Shown piece by piece: positions 55,717 through 63,287 of a DNA stretch of 64,000 nucleotides. The translations under genes and the position numbers were made by a program. How positions within the stretch are numbered: position 1 is the first letter of the stretch; every line of letters starts with the position of its first letter. The stretch is from Acidovorax sp. 1608163 (GTDB lineage Bacteria; Pseudomonadota; Gammaproteobacteria; Burkholderiales; Burkholderiaceae_C), in NCBI RefSeq assembly GCF_003669015.1, contig NZ_CP033069.1, positions 4,536,501 to 4,600,500 of the forward strand, in the 5' to 3' direction. Below the pieces are notes generated by a model that was not told the DNA's origin, searched no databases, and saw only the letters and a list, made by a program, of their open reading frames with translations.

Positions 55717-55967
55717 GGGATGGGTGACGAGAGAATGCTGCGAGCCCTAAGCAGCCGGTGGACGAAACTACCGCAAAGCTGCCGTTGACTCACTACCCAC
55801 TGGCTTGACGTCCAAACCGCGCTGTCTCAGTGCACGGTGCCTGCCTACTGGCAAGCTATAGTTTGCTGAGTTGATGCCTGCCGGGTTTGTCGGAAATTTT
55901 ATATCTGTGCTGTTGAACAGCACACTGACCGCAAGCCCAATCTGCAAGCCATTTTCAGGAGGAATCA

Positions 55968-56030
55968 GTGTCCAGAATATCCTGCAAGGTCCAGTTTATC
56001 CCGCAAGTTTTGCGGGATACATCACGTTGA
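55968..56030 (+). CDS. 20-codon mini frame with strong ribosome site
   Basis: AGGAGG (55957-55962) lies 5 nt before a GTG that opens a 20-residue frame, MSRISCKVQFIPQVLRDTSR, whose TGA stop is part of the first integron core site. It includes the perfect hairpin ATCCCGCAA-GTT-TTGCGGGAT (55998-56018). It may be a leader peptide or a relic. The preceding stretch 55717-55967 shows no gene. Confidence 0.3.
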   Translation: MSRISCKVQFIPQVLRDTSR

Positions 56031-56035
56031 GCATC

Positions 56036-56227
56036 ATGAGTTCCGAGTCCCCGAACGACCAGACTGCTCAGAACATCGCCGTCGCGAGCGTTCGTCGTCA
56101 TTCCATGACGCCAGATCAATGGGAGCACACGGTCATTGGTTGTGTTCACCCCAAATTGGCATTTTCATTTGATTTCCTGCCAGGCGAGCTTCCGATTGTT
56201 AGCGGCTTCTTCTCTCAAACAAGCTGA
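56036..56227 (+). CDS. Cassette-borne hypothetical protein (63 aa)
   Basis: Starts MSSESPNDQTAQNIAVASVR four bases after the first core site and ends in FLPGELPIVSGFFSQTS. No clear ribosome site, which is common in cassettes. No family recognised; may be truncated relative to an intact cassette gene. Confidence 0.4.
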   Translation: MSSESPNDQTAQNIAVASVRRHSMTPDQWEHTVIGCVHPKLAFSFDFLPGELPIVSGFFSQTS

Positions 56228-56281
56228 TGGCTCATAAGTACCCAGAGAGTTGTAAGTCAGCACGACGGAGCGCGACGTGAA

Positions 56282-56545
56282 TTGGATCCTCGGTACGGAA
56301 TTGAGCATGTATTCGGAAACTTCAAGGGCATCAAGCGCAGCGAGTGCCCAAGCGCGCCGAAGACAGAGGTTGCAAAAGTGACTTCTCTAAAAACCAAAGA
56401 GTTCGTTAGCTTCGAGTTTGAAGCTGGCAGGGCATCAATAGCGCCGATTTACGCCTGCATGTTCTGGTCCCGCGTAACGGCCTTCCATCATGGCGGTCGT
56501 GATGCCCAACCCTGCACTCCAGCGGACGGCTTCGCCGCCCGCTGA
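56282..56545 (+). CDS. Possible cassette protein reading into attC
   Basis: From a TTG start: LDPRYGIEHVFGNFKGIKRS, then TSLKTKEFVSFEFEAGRAS. The last residues (QPCTPADGFAAR) are encoded by the attC site itself. Start and ribosome site are unconvincing; the frame may be the remaining part of an older gene. Confidence 0.3.
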   Translation: MDPRYGIEHVFGNFKGIKRSECPSAPKTEVAKVTSLKTKEFVSFEFEAGRASIAPIYACMFWSRVTAFHHGGRDAQPCTPADGFAAR

Positions 56546-56560
56546 GTTTGAACGTTAAAC
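56504..56560 (+). other. attC site 1
   Basis: R'' GCCCAAC, central hairpin AGCGGACGGC-TTC-GCCGCCCGCT, R' GTTAAAC. 57 bp. Confidence 0.9.
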
Positions 56561-56587
56561 CTCACTGCCACCCATCGCCATCAAACC

Positions 56588-56926
56588 ATGCCAGATCAAA
56601 TAGAACCACTTGACGCTGACGACGAAGAGAATGACGACGAACCGACGCCGGAGGAATTGGCGCAGATGCGGCAAGCGACAGCCGCGGACGCTGCAGCGGT
56701 TGATGCACTTATCCTGCAAAGTTGCACAGAGCGCTGGCGCAAGGTGGCGATGGTCGTCGGAACTTCATTGAAAGAATTCGACGCGAAGTTTCCTCATCTT
56801 CCGTATGTTTACATGCCGGTCCGCATCATTGAATTGGAACAAAGCGGTGCGCTTGAGGTGCAAGGCGATCCAATGGCAATGCGATTTTCAGAGGTTCGCC
56901 TCGCAGGGGTAAAACGTGATGTTTAA
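56588..56926 (+). CDS. Cassette DUF3658-type protein 1
   Basis: A 112-residue acidic protein. An Asp/Glu-rich N-terminus (DADDEENDDEPTPEELAQ) leads to a domain ending QGDPMAMRFSEVRLAG. The MRFSEVRL end is the hallmark I associate with DUF3658. The stop lies in the R'' box of attC site 2. It is a diverged paralogue of the protein at 58116-58493. No function is known for the family. Confidence 0.8.
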   Translation: MPDQIEPLDADDEENDDEPTPEELAQMRQATAADAAAVDALILQSCTERWRKVAMVVGTSLKEFDAKFPHLPYVYMPVRIIELEQSGALEVQGDPMAMRFSEVRLAGVKRDV

Positions 56927-57007
56927 CCCTTTGCTCGAAGCGGACAGGTAACAAAATGAGGCCGCTACGCGGCGGGTGTTGCCCGCCGTACAGCGCCGAC
57001 GTTAAGT
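56921..57007 (+). other. attC site 2
   Basis: R'' GTTTAAC, internal hairpin GGCGGG-TGTTG-CCCGCC, R' GTTAAGT. 87 bp, longer than sites 1 and 3. Confidence 0.88.
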
Positions 57008-57016
57008 GTCACCCAC

Positions 57017-57346
57017 ATGCAAAGCGTTAAACAGGAGGGTCATTGGCTCGCCGAATTGCCACATGAGAGCAAAGTACTTTTCCTTGCTGCGTTGGCTCAC
57101 GATCTCACTGTTGTCGCCCGCAACAGTTATCGACCACAAACCGAAGAACTGGACGAGCCCAGCCAATTGCGCAGCGTCAATGAGATCCAGCACAGAATCT
57201 TGGCCTGCTTGGTTCAGTCGCTTGGGGGCGTCTGCGAGCGGAGCTTCCAAGAAGCGATCGCTAGCCTTGTGCTTCAACAACCTGACCCAGAGTTGGGTGG
57301 GCTCATGGAGTTTGCATGGTGTCGCACTAAGGAGCGGTTGGGATGA
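57017..57346 (+). CDS. Cassette-borne hypothetical protein (109 aa)
   Basis: Helical protein starting MQSVKQEGHWLAELPHESKV, with LFLAALAHDLTVVARNSY and LRSVNEIQHRILACLVQSLG. The motif style (HDLTVVAR, NEIQHR) recurs in proteins I have seen in integron cassettes. The start is 10 nt after the core site and lacks a Shine-Dalgarno sequence. Confidence 0.75.
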   Translation: MQSVKQEGHWLAELPHESKVLFLAALAHDLTVVARNSYRPQTEELDEPSQLRSVNEIQHRILACLVQSLGGVCERSFQEAIASLVLQQPDPELGGLMEFAWCRTKERLG

Positions 57347-57350
57347 TGAG

Positions 57351-57407
57351 ACTTAACCCTTTGCTGCATCGGACGGCCTCGCCGCCCGCTGAGCGCCAAC
57401 GTTAGCC
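57351..57407 (+). other. attC site 3
   Basis: R'' ACTTAAC, hairpin CGGACGGC-CTC-GCCGCCCG, R' GTTAGCC (one deviation from GTTRRRY). The centre is nearly identical to site 1. Confidence 0.85.
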
Positions 57408-57413
57408 CCTAAC

Positions 57414-57917
57414 ATGTCGCGCATCATTCCCTCCACACCGTCCGCAAGCGCTCTTCACGGGCTCTGGTTTGTATTCCAACATGCCGGTCACCGCTTTGCA
57501 CTTTGGACGTCATCTCTGACTGGGAAGGAGGAGGTTTACTTAAACGGCGTCTTAGTGGCCGTAAGACGCAAGATCGCTCTGACCTCGGTGCACGAACTGG
57601 CCGTGGGCGAAGCGACATATTCGTTGGAGCTCACGACCAGGAACCTTCGGCGAGGCGTCTTTGAGTGCGTGTTACGCCAAGACGGAGTCGCAGTTGCTGT
57701 CCTGGAGACCGAATACGTCGCGCGCAACAGATGGCTGCAAAGTGCGGTGGTCATCGGCGGAACTGCACTCCTCGTTTTCGGAGCGCGGAAGTCCGGAGCC
57801 TCGTTCGGGTGGGTGGCTGTTGGAATGATGGCATTGGCCACGCTGTCGCATAGCTATCTGGGGCGTGGCAGCGGGTACGTAATTCGACCAGCAACCGTAA
57901 GCGGGGGTGAGGTCTAA
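57414..57917 (+). CDS. Cassette-borne membrane protein (167 aa)
   Basis: Soluble N-terminal part of about 105 residues (FALWTSSLTGKEEVYLNGVL), then two TM helices (LQSAVVIGGTALLVFGA and GWVAVGMMALATLSHSYLG). Starts 7 nt after the core site with no ribosome site; the stop is in the R'' box of site 4. Membrane proteins are frequent cassette cargo. No named family. Confidence 0.75.
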   Translation: MSRIIPSTPSASALHGLWFVFQHAGHRFALWTSSLTGKEEVYLNGVLVAVRRKIALTSVHELAVGEATYSLELTTRNLRRGVFECVLRQDGVAVAVLETEYVARNRWLQSAVVIGGTALLVFGARKSGASFGWVAVGMMALATLSHSYLGRGSGYVIRPATVSGGEV

Positions 57918-57998
57918 CACGGCCGTCGACGCGGACGCCCAACTTCGTACGCTCCCTGCGATCGCTCCTGTCGACCGCCGGGCACCTCTACGTTGAGC
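57912..57998 (+). other. attC site 4
   Basis: R'' GTCTAAC, inner complementary GGCCGTCGAC / GTCGACCGCC, R' GTTGAGC. A second R''-like box GCCCAAC at 57937-57943 gives a shorter alternative. Confidence 0.8.
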
Positions 57999-58115
57999 GT
58001 CCGCTTTCATTGACTTCCACAGATCGCTCCTGGCCGAATTCTGCCCCGGGTATAAGGACGTTAACGAGCACTCAGCAGAAGGTGGGTAAAGTCCCCCAAA
58101 AATTGAGCACGCTCT

Positions 58116-58493
58116 ATGTCACGAACGAAAACCTCAGATTTCCAGTTGCATGAAGACATACGCTGTGTCGGTGGAGAATCTGACAACCAAGAGCCTGACG
58201 GTCCGCTAAGTGCGGGACAGCAAGCTCGCATTGAAGCGCTATCGCAGCGCCAAGTAGCTGCGGCCGACGATGCGCTCATGAGTGCAGCGGCACCTCACTG
58301 GCAAAAAGTCGCCCGCTTGGTCGCAGAGGTAATGACGAGCAACTGGCCTAACAAACCGAGCGGGATTGCGGATGTTTACTACGCCCAGCGCGTGGATCTG
58401 CTGGTTCAGAAAGGCATCCTGGAAGCGCAGGGAGACTTAAGAAGAATGCGATTTAGCGAAGTGCGACTGGCAATTTCACAAAAGCCAACTTGA
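58116..58493 (+). CDS. Cassette DUF3658-type protein 2
   Basis: A 125-residue protein: MSRTKTSDFQLHEDIRCVGG..., then HWQKVARLVAEVM, ADVYYAQRVDLLVQKG and GDLRRMRFSEVRLAIS, the DUF3658 pattern. Similar to the protein at 56588-56926 over about 75 residues, with different N-termini. It lies 118 nt after core site 4, so its cassette has a long leader. Confidence 0.8.
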   Translation: MSRTKTSDFQLHEDIRCVGGESDNQEPDGPLSAGQQARIEALSQRQVAAADDALMSAAAPHWQKVARLVAEVMTSNWPNKPSGIADVYYAQRVDLLVQKGILEAQGDLRRMRFSEVRLAISQKPT

Positions 58494-58540
58494 CCTGGCA
58501 GTAAAGCTGACGCATCAAAAGCAGGCCGCTTACTTTGTCT

Positions 58541-58547
58541 GTTGAGT
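58541..58547 (+). other. Terminal degenerate attC core
   Basis: GTTGAGT matches GTTRRRY. No matching R'' box is present before it (AGCCAAC deviates). The following bases (CCGCTTTTAT, CCACAGA, GCTCCTGGCCGA) resemble those after site 4, suggesting a decayed extra cassette. The rest of 58548-59026 has no recognised gene. Confidence 0.5.
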
Positions 58548-58740
58548 GCCCGCTTTTATCTGTCGCCACAGACTGCTCCTGGCCGATTGCAGGCACGCCA
58601 AATGCGCGAAGCCATAACACCGCCCACTACGAACATACGCCCCAGCGAATTCTGGGCATCATCCCTTAGCAAATGGGCGGGTGCCGGTGCGTAGCGCTGT
58701 GAGCCACGGGTTTACACCGCGATCTGGCCCAGGCTGGTAA

Positions 58741-58800
58741 TTGCTATATTTTTGATAGCTTCTAGCGCTTAATGCACTTACGCAGGGGCTAGATTTCAAT
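58741..58800 (+). repeat. Dispersed ~60-bp repeat, copy 8
   Basis: TTGCTATATTTTTGATAGCT, then TCTAGCGCTTAATGCACTTA and GGGGCTAG. Diverged right half. Lies between the cassette array and the GGDEF gene. Confidence 0.7.
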
Positions 58801-59026
58801 GTGCTGCAGAGCCAAGCGGCGCATCCGCTGCGCGCCGCTTCGGCCCCGACCATGACGGTGACGAATGCGTCGGACAAGCCACGGGCTTAAACAAGTCACT
58901 TTCCCCTGCCTGTTTGGCAGACCATGGGCAGCCGCAGTGGTTACGATGTATCACTTTGTAAACCACTCACCCCCATTGCTTTGGCCTGCACCGCAGGCGC
59001 TGACAGCCCACTGCCCGCCCTGATCC

Positions 59027-60103
59027 ATGCCAACGCAGTCCCACAAGCCTCCCCGCCCCATTGCCCAGCGCGGCTCCAGCCTGGCTGGCAAGGCCTACTG
59101 GGCCATGGTGCAGCGGGTGGCGCTGACGGCGGCGTGCATTGACCTGGGCTACATCGGCCTGTTCCTGTGGCTGGGCTCGGTGCCGCTGGCGCTGGTGAAT
59201 CTGGGCAGCATTGCGCTGTACCTGGGGGCGTATGCGCTCATCCAGCGGCGGCGCAATGTGCCGGGGCTGGTGCTGATCTGGGCCGAGGTCATCGGCCACT
59301 CGGCCCTGGGGTCGCTGCTGATTGGCTGGGACAGCGGCTTTCACTACTACCTGCTGCTGTTCGTCCCGGCCATCGTGATTGCCAACGCGGGGCGGTATGC
59401 CGCCCCCATCGTGCTGGCGCTGCTGTCTTACTACATAGGCCTGCGGGTGCTGTGCGACTACATCGGCCCGCTGGACCCCTTGCCTGGCAATGGCATGCAG
59501 CTTGTCAACTGGATCCACATCTGCATCGCGTTTGCACTGTCGGCGGCGTTGGCCGCTTTCTATCGCCGCACCATCCTGATTGCCGAGAGGCGGTTGCTGA
59601 GACTGGCCACGCTGGACGGGCTCACGGGCTTATTTAACCGCAGTCATTTTCAGGAGCAAGCCAGCACGGCACTGGACAAGTGCGCTCGGCAGGGCTCGCC
59701 TGTGGCCCTGTGGCTGTGCGATGTGGACCACTTCAAACGGGTGAACGACACCCACGGCCACGCCGTGGGCGACAAAGTGTTGCAGGCGGTGGCTCGCACC
59801 ATGGCCGAGCACCTGCGCGAGGATGACCTGCTCGCCCGCTGGGGCGGCGAGGAGTTTCTGGCCCTGCTGCCCTACACCGACGCAGCCACTGCCAGGCAAG
59901 TGGCTGAGCGCATTCGCCAGGCTGTGCAGGACAGCAGCCTGGACATGGGCAAGGACGAGCAGTCCTTGCGCGTGACGCTGTCGTTTGGAGTGACGCTGGT
60001 GCAGGATGCCCAGGATCTGAAAGCGGCCACGGCCCGCGCAGACCAGGCACTGTATGCCAGCAAGCGCGCCGGGCGCAACTGCGTGAGCGTGGACTTGGGC
60101 TGA
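59027..60103 (+). CDS. Membrane-bound GGDEF diguanylate cyclase
   Basis: A 358-residue protein with about six TM helices in the first 185 residues and a C-terminal GGDEF domain making c-di-GMP. Active site RWGGEEF; the inhibitory RxxD site (REDD) sits five residues before it, so product inhibition is likely. LDGLTGLFNR opens the domain. No EAL domain. Signal sensed by the membrane part is unknown. Confidence 0.95.
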   Translation: MPTQSHKPPRPIAQRGSSLAGKAYWAMVQRVALTAACIDLGYIGLFLWLGSVPLALVNLGSIALYLGAYALIQRRRNVPGLVLIWAEVIGHSALGSLLIGWDSGFHYYLLLFVPAIVIANAGRYAAPIVLALLSYYIGLRVLCDYIGPLDPLPGNGMQLVNWIHICIAFALSAALAAFYRRTILIAERRLLRLATLDGLTGLFNRSHFQEQASTALDKCARQGSPVALWLCDVDHFKRVNDTHGHAVGDKVLQAVARTMAEHLREDDLLARWGGEEFLALLPYTDAATARQVAERIRQAVQDSSLDMGKDEQSLRVTLSFGVTLVQDAQDLKAATARADQALYASKRAGRNCVSVDLG

Positions 60104-60121
60104 GGGCCTTGGAACAGGTTC

Positions 60122-60985
60122 TTAGCCTGGCTTGTTCGCAGCCTGGTACAGCCCCTGCACCTTGGGCACGTTTTGCTGCAGCTCGCGGATGCGGTCGGGC
60201 CCCGAGGGGTGCGTGGACAAGAACGCCAGCCCCGCCTGCTGGCTGCCCGAGGCCTTGCCCATCTTTTGCCACAGGCTCACAGCGGCATCGGGTTTGTAGC
60301 CCGCGCGGGCGGCCAGTTCCAGCCCGACCAAGTCGGCATCGGTTTCATCAGAGCGGCTGAACTTGAGCGTGAGCAGCTGCGCGCCCAAGCCCGCTGCGGC
60401 GTTGCCCAGGTCACCCAGGCCCAACAGCTGTGCGCCCAAGCGCACGCCCAGGTTGGTGGCCTGCGTCTTGGCCAGCCGTTCGCGGGCGTGTTCGCGCAGG
60501 GCATGGGCCATTTCGTGGCCCATGATCATGGCGGCTTCGTCGTCGCTGAGCTGCAGTTTGTCGAGGATGCCGGTGTAGAAGGCAATTTTGCCGCCGGGCA
60601 TGCAAAAGGCATTGATCTGCTGGCTGCCGATCAGGTTCACCTCCCAGCGCCACTGGCGCGAGCGGTCGTTCCAGGGCATGGCAAAGGGGATGAGGCGCTT
60701 GGCAATGGCGTGCAGGCGCTGCAGCTGGGGATGTTCTGGCGGCGCCAGGGCGCGCTTGGCACGGGCCTGCTCCAGCATCTGCTGGTATTGCTGCGCGGCC
60801 GAGCGCTCCAGCGTTTCGGCGGGCACCAGCTTGCGCAGGGTGGAGGCTGAGCCCACGTCCACCTGGGCCAGGGCGGGCACGGCCACTGCACTGCCCGCCG
60901 CCAGCAAGAAGGCGCGGCGCGCCGACCAGGGGGACGACGGCGCCACAGGGGCAGAACCAAAGGGGGTGGGGCACAAAAAGCACAT
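60122..60985 (-). CDS. M48 family metalloprotease (BepA/LoiP-like)
   Basis: Exported zinc peptidase of about 287 residues. Signal region SPWSARRAFLLAAGSAVAVP-ALAQ, then the HExxH motif in GHEMAHALREHA and a downstream Glu in SRSDETDADLVGLEL. The tail LSTHPSGPDRI is typical. Probably acts in envelope quality control. The exact start is unsure: ATG at 60985 or 61012, no strong ribosome site. Divergent from ampG. Confidence 0.9.
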   Translation of the reverse strand: MCFLCPTPFGSAPVAPSSPWSARRAFLLAAGSAVAVPALAQVDVGSASTLRKLVPAETLERSAAQQYQQMLEQARAKRALAPPEHPQLQRLHAIAKRLIPFAMPWNDRSRQWRWEVNLIGSQQINAFCMPGGKIAFYTGILDKLQLSDDEAAMIMGHEMAHALREHARERLAKTQATNLGVRLGAQLLGLGDLGNAAAGLGAQLLTLKFSRSDETDADLVGLELAARAGYKPDAAVSLWQKMGKASGSQQAGLAFLSTHPSGPDRIRELQQNVPKVQGLYQAANKPG

Positions 60986-61018
60986 GCAGGAATAATAGAC
61001 AAAAACCCGCACCCACCC

Positions 61019-62392
61019 ATGTCAGACGCCACCCCTCCAGCTTCCAGCACCGCCCCATCCGCACAACCCGCCCCACCACGCCCCAGCTGGCTGCAAACTC
61101 TGCGCGTGTACCTGGAGCCCGCCAGCCTGCGCATGCTGACGCTGGGGTTTTCTGCGGGGCTGCCGCTGCTCTTGGTGCTGGGCACGCTGAGCTTTCGGCT
61201 GCGCGAGGCGGGCATTGACCGCAGCACCATTGGCTACCTGAGCTGGGTGGGCCTGGCCTATGGCTTCAAGTGGGTGTGGGCGCCGCTGGTAGACCGGCTG
61301 CCGATTCCGCTGCTGACCCGCTGGCTGGGGCGGCGGCGCAGTTGGTTGCTGCTGTCGCAGTGCCTGGTGGTGGCCGGGCTGGTGGGCATGGCCGTGTGCG
61401 ACCCGCGCGATGCGCTGGGCCCTATCGCGTGGTGCGCGCTGGCCGTGGCCTTTGGCTCGGCCACGCAGGACATTGCGCTCGATGCCTTTCGCATTGAATC
61501 GGCCGACGCCAACCACCAGGCGGCGCTGGCCGCGTCGTACCAGACGGGCTACCGGCTGGCCATGATCTGGGCGGGCGCCGGGGTGCTGTGGATTGCCGAC
61601 CGCTCGGAAGTTCTGCCCGCACTGGGCCAAGCCGCCAGCTACCAGAACCACGCCTGGATGATGGCCTACCTGGTGATGGCGGTGTCGATGGTGGTGGGCA
61701 TGGTGACGGTGCTGTTCTCGAGCGAGCCCGCCCGCTTGCAACTGCCCCCCGCCAAAAACCTGGCCGTGTGGCTGCAAGGCGCGGTGGTGGAGCCATTTGC
61801 CGACTTCTTGCGCCGCTATGGTTGGCATGCAGCGCTCATCCTGGCGCTCATCGCCATCTACCGCATCAGCGACGTGGTCATGGGCATCATGGCCAACCCG
61901 TTTTACGTGGACATGGGCTACACCAAGGCCGAGGTGGCCACTGTCACCAAGATCTACGGCGTGGTGATGACGCTGCTGGGCGCCTTTGTGGGCGGGGCGC
62001 TGTCGATGCGCTTTGGGGTGATGCGCATCCTGATGCTGGGGGCCATTCTCAGCGCGGGCAGCAATTTGCTGTTTGCCTGGCTGGCCGGGCATGGGCATGA
62101 CGTGACAGCGCTGATTGCGGTGGTCTCGGCCGACAACCTGGCGGGTGGCGTGGCCTCGGCCGCGTTCATCGCCTACCTCTCCAGCCTGACCAACGTGAGC
62201 TACTCGGCCACGCAGTACGCGCTGTTCAGCTCCATGATGCTGCTGCTGCCCAAGTTTCTGGCGGGCTTCTCGGGCGACTTTGTCAACGCCTATGGCTATG
62301 CGCAGTTCTTCACCTCCACCGCGCTGCTGGGGCTGCCGGTGCTGCTGCTGGTGTGGCTGGCATCTAGCATAAAAACGGCACCTAGCGCTTGA
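61019..62392 (+). CDS. ampG: AmpG-type MFS muropeptide permease
   Basis: Twelve-helix transporter of 457 residues that imports anhydro-muropeptides for wall recycling. AmpG-like segments: LGFSAGLPLLLVLGTLSFRL, WVGLAYGFKWVWAPLVDRL, ATQDIALDAFRIE, then LSSLTNVSYSATQYALFSSM. The last residues (ASSIKTAPSA) are encoded by dispersed repeat copy 9, so the native C-terminus was probably replaced or extended. Confidence 0.9.
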   Translation: MSDATPPASSTAPSAQPAPPRPSWLQTLRVYLEPASLRMLTLGFSAGLPLLLVLGTLSFRLREAGIDRSTIGYLSWVGLAYGFKWVWAPLVDRLPIPLLTRWLGRRRSWLLLSQCLVVAGLVGMAVCDPRDALGPIAWCALAVAFGSATQDIALDAFRIESADANHQAALAASYQTGYRLAMIWAGAGVLWIADRSEVLPALGQAASYQNHAWMMAYLVMAVSMVVGMVTVLFSSEPARLQLPPAKNLAVWLQGAVVEPFADFLRRYGWHAALILALIAIYRISDVVMGIMANPFYVDMGYTKAEVATVTKIYGVVMTLLGAFVGGALSMRFGVMRILMLGAILSAGSNLLFAWLAGHGHDVTALIAVVSADNLAGGVASAAFIAYLSSLTNVSYSATQYALFSSMMLLLPKFLAGFSGDFVNAYGYAQFFTSTALLGLPVLLLVWLASSIKTAPSA

Positions 62393-62430
62393 TATAAAAG
62401 CGCTAGCAGCTATTATTTATATAGCAAATA
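62364..62430 (-). repeat. Dispersed ~60-bp repeat, copy 9 (reaches into ampG)
   Basis: GGCACCTAGCGCTTGATATA, then AAAGCGCTAGCAGCTATTAT and ATAGCAAAT. About 29 bp of it are ampG coding sequence, including the stop. Confidence 0.8.
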
Positions 62431-62559
62431 TTTGCCAGACCGCCACGGACATTTACGGCAGCTTTACACAAGCGACAAGCGCACTGCACGCCTGCGGGGC
62501 ACGATAGAGCGAGCTGGCGCGCCTGGGCGCGTGCCGCAGACCACCACTACACTGAATCC

Positions 62560-63279
62560 ATGAGCTCGCAACTGCTGATGATCGAAGACGACACCCGCCT
62601 CGCAGAGATGGTGGGTGAGTACCTGGGCCAGTCGGGCCTGCATGTGACGCACCGGGCCGATGGCAAAAGCGGCCTGGCCCAGTTGCAGGGCCCCGAGGCA
62701 GGCGCCCTGCCCGACCTGGTCATCCTGGACCTGATGCTGCCCGACATGGACGGGCTGGAGGTCTGCCGCCGCATCCGCTCGCTGCAGGGCTCTGCCGCAC
62801 AGGTGCCGGTGCTGATGCTCACCGCCAAGGGCGACCCGATGGACCGCATCATCGGCCTGGAGCTGGGCGCCGACGACTACCTGCCCAAGCCGTTTGAGCC
62901 CCGCGAGCTGCTGGCGCGCATCCGCGCCATCTTGCGCCGCCGCACCGACGGCGGCGCCGCAGCCGCCACGCAGGCGCTGCGCTTTGGCTCGCTGGAGATC
63001 GACCGCGACTCGCGCACCGTCACCGTGGGGGGACAGGTGGCCGACCTGACCTCGTACCAGTTCGACCTGCTGGTGGCCCTGGCCGAACGCGCAGGCCGCG
63101 TGCTGACGCGCGATCAGATCATGGAAGCCGTGCGCGGCCGCGAGCTGGACGCGTTTGACCGCTCCATTGACGTGCACATGGGCCGCATCCGCGCCGCCAT
63201 CGAGCAAGACGCCAAGAACCCCCGCCGCATCCTCACCGTGCGCGGCGTGGGCTATGTGTTTGCCAAGCAGCAGGATTGA
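62560..63279 (+). CDS. OmpR-family response regulator
   Basis: A 239-residue regulator. Receiver domain: acidic pair in MIEDD, phospho-acceptor Asp57 in VILDLMLPD, Lys in LPKPFEPREL. Winged-helix domain ending TVRGVGYVFAKQ. It forms a pair with the kinase directly downstream. Resembles the RstA/CpxR-like group in overall form; target genes unknown. Confidence 0.95.
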   Translation: MSSQLLMIEDDTRLAEMVGEYLGQSGLHVTHRADGKSGLAQLQGPEAGALPDLVILDLMLPDMDGLEVCRRIRSLQGSAAQVPVLMLTAKGDPMDRIIGLELGADDYLPKPFEPRELLARIRAILRRRTDGGAAAATQALRFGSLEIDRDSRTVTVGGQVADLTSYQFDLLVALAERAGRVLTRDQIMEAVRGRELDAFDRSIDVHMGRIRAAIEQDAKNPRRILTVRGVGYVFAKQQD

Positions 63280-63287
63280 GCCCCGCC

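Larger units (their letters stand above)
56026..58547 (+). mobile_element. Integron cassette array without integrase (CALIN)
   Basis: A run of short plus-strand genes, each followed by an attC-like site with R'' (RYYYAAC), a GC-rich inverted repeat and R' (GTTRRRY). Four well-formed sites end at 56560, 57007, 57407 and 57998. A bare core GTTGAGC opens the array at 56026 and a degenerate one (GTTGAGT) closes it at 58541. Several gene stops lie within the R'' box, as in true cassettes. No integrase gene occurs in the window. GC is visibly lower than in the flanks. Confidence 0.85.

Noticed and set aside
56026..58547. CRISPR array as explanation for the repeated GC-rich hairpins
   Set aside because: The repeats are unevenly spaced, differ in length, and alternate with genes; they fit attC sites.
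58659..58877. 72-codon minus-strand frame
   Set aside because: Its middle is encoded by dispersed repeat copy 8 and no ribosome site is present.
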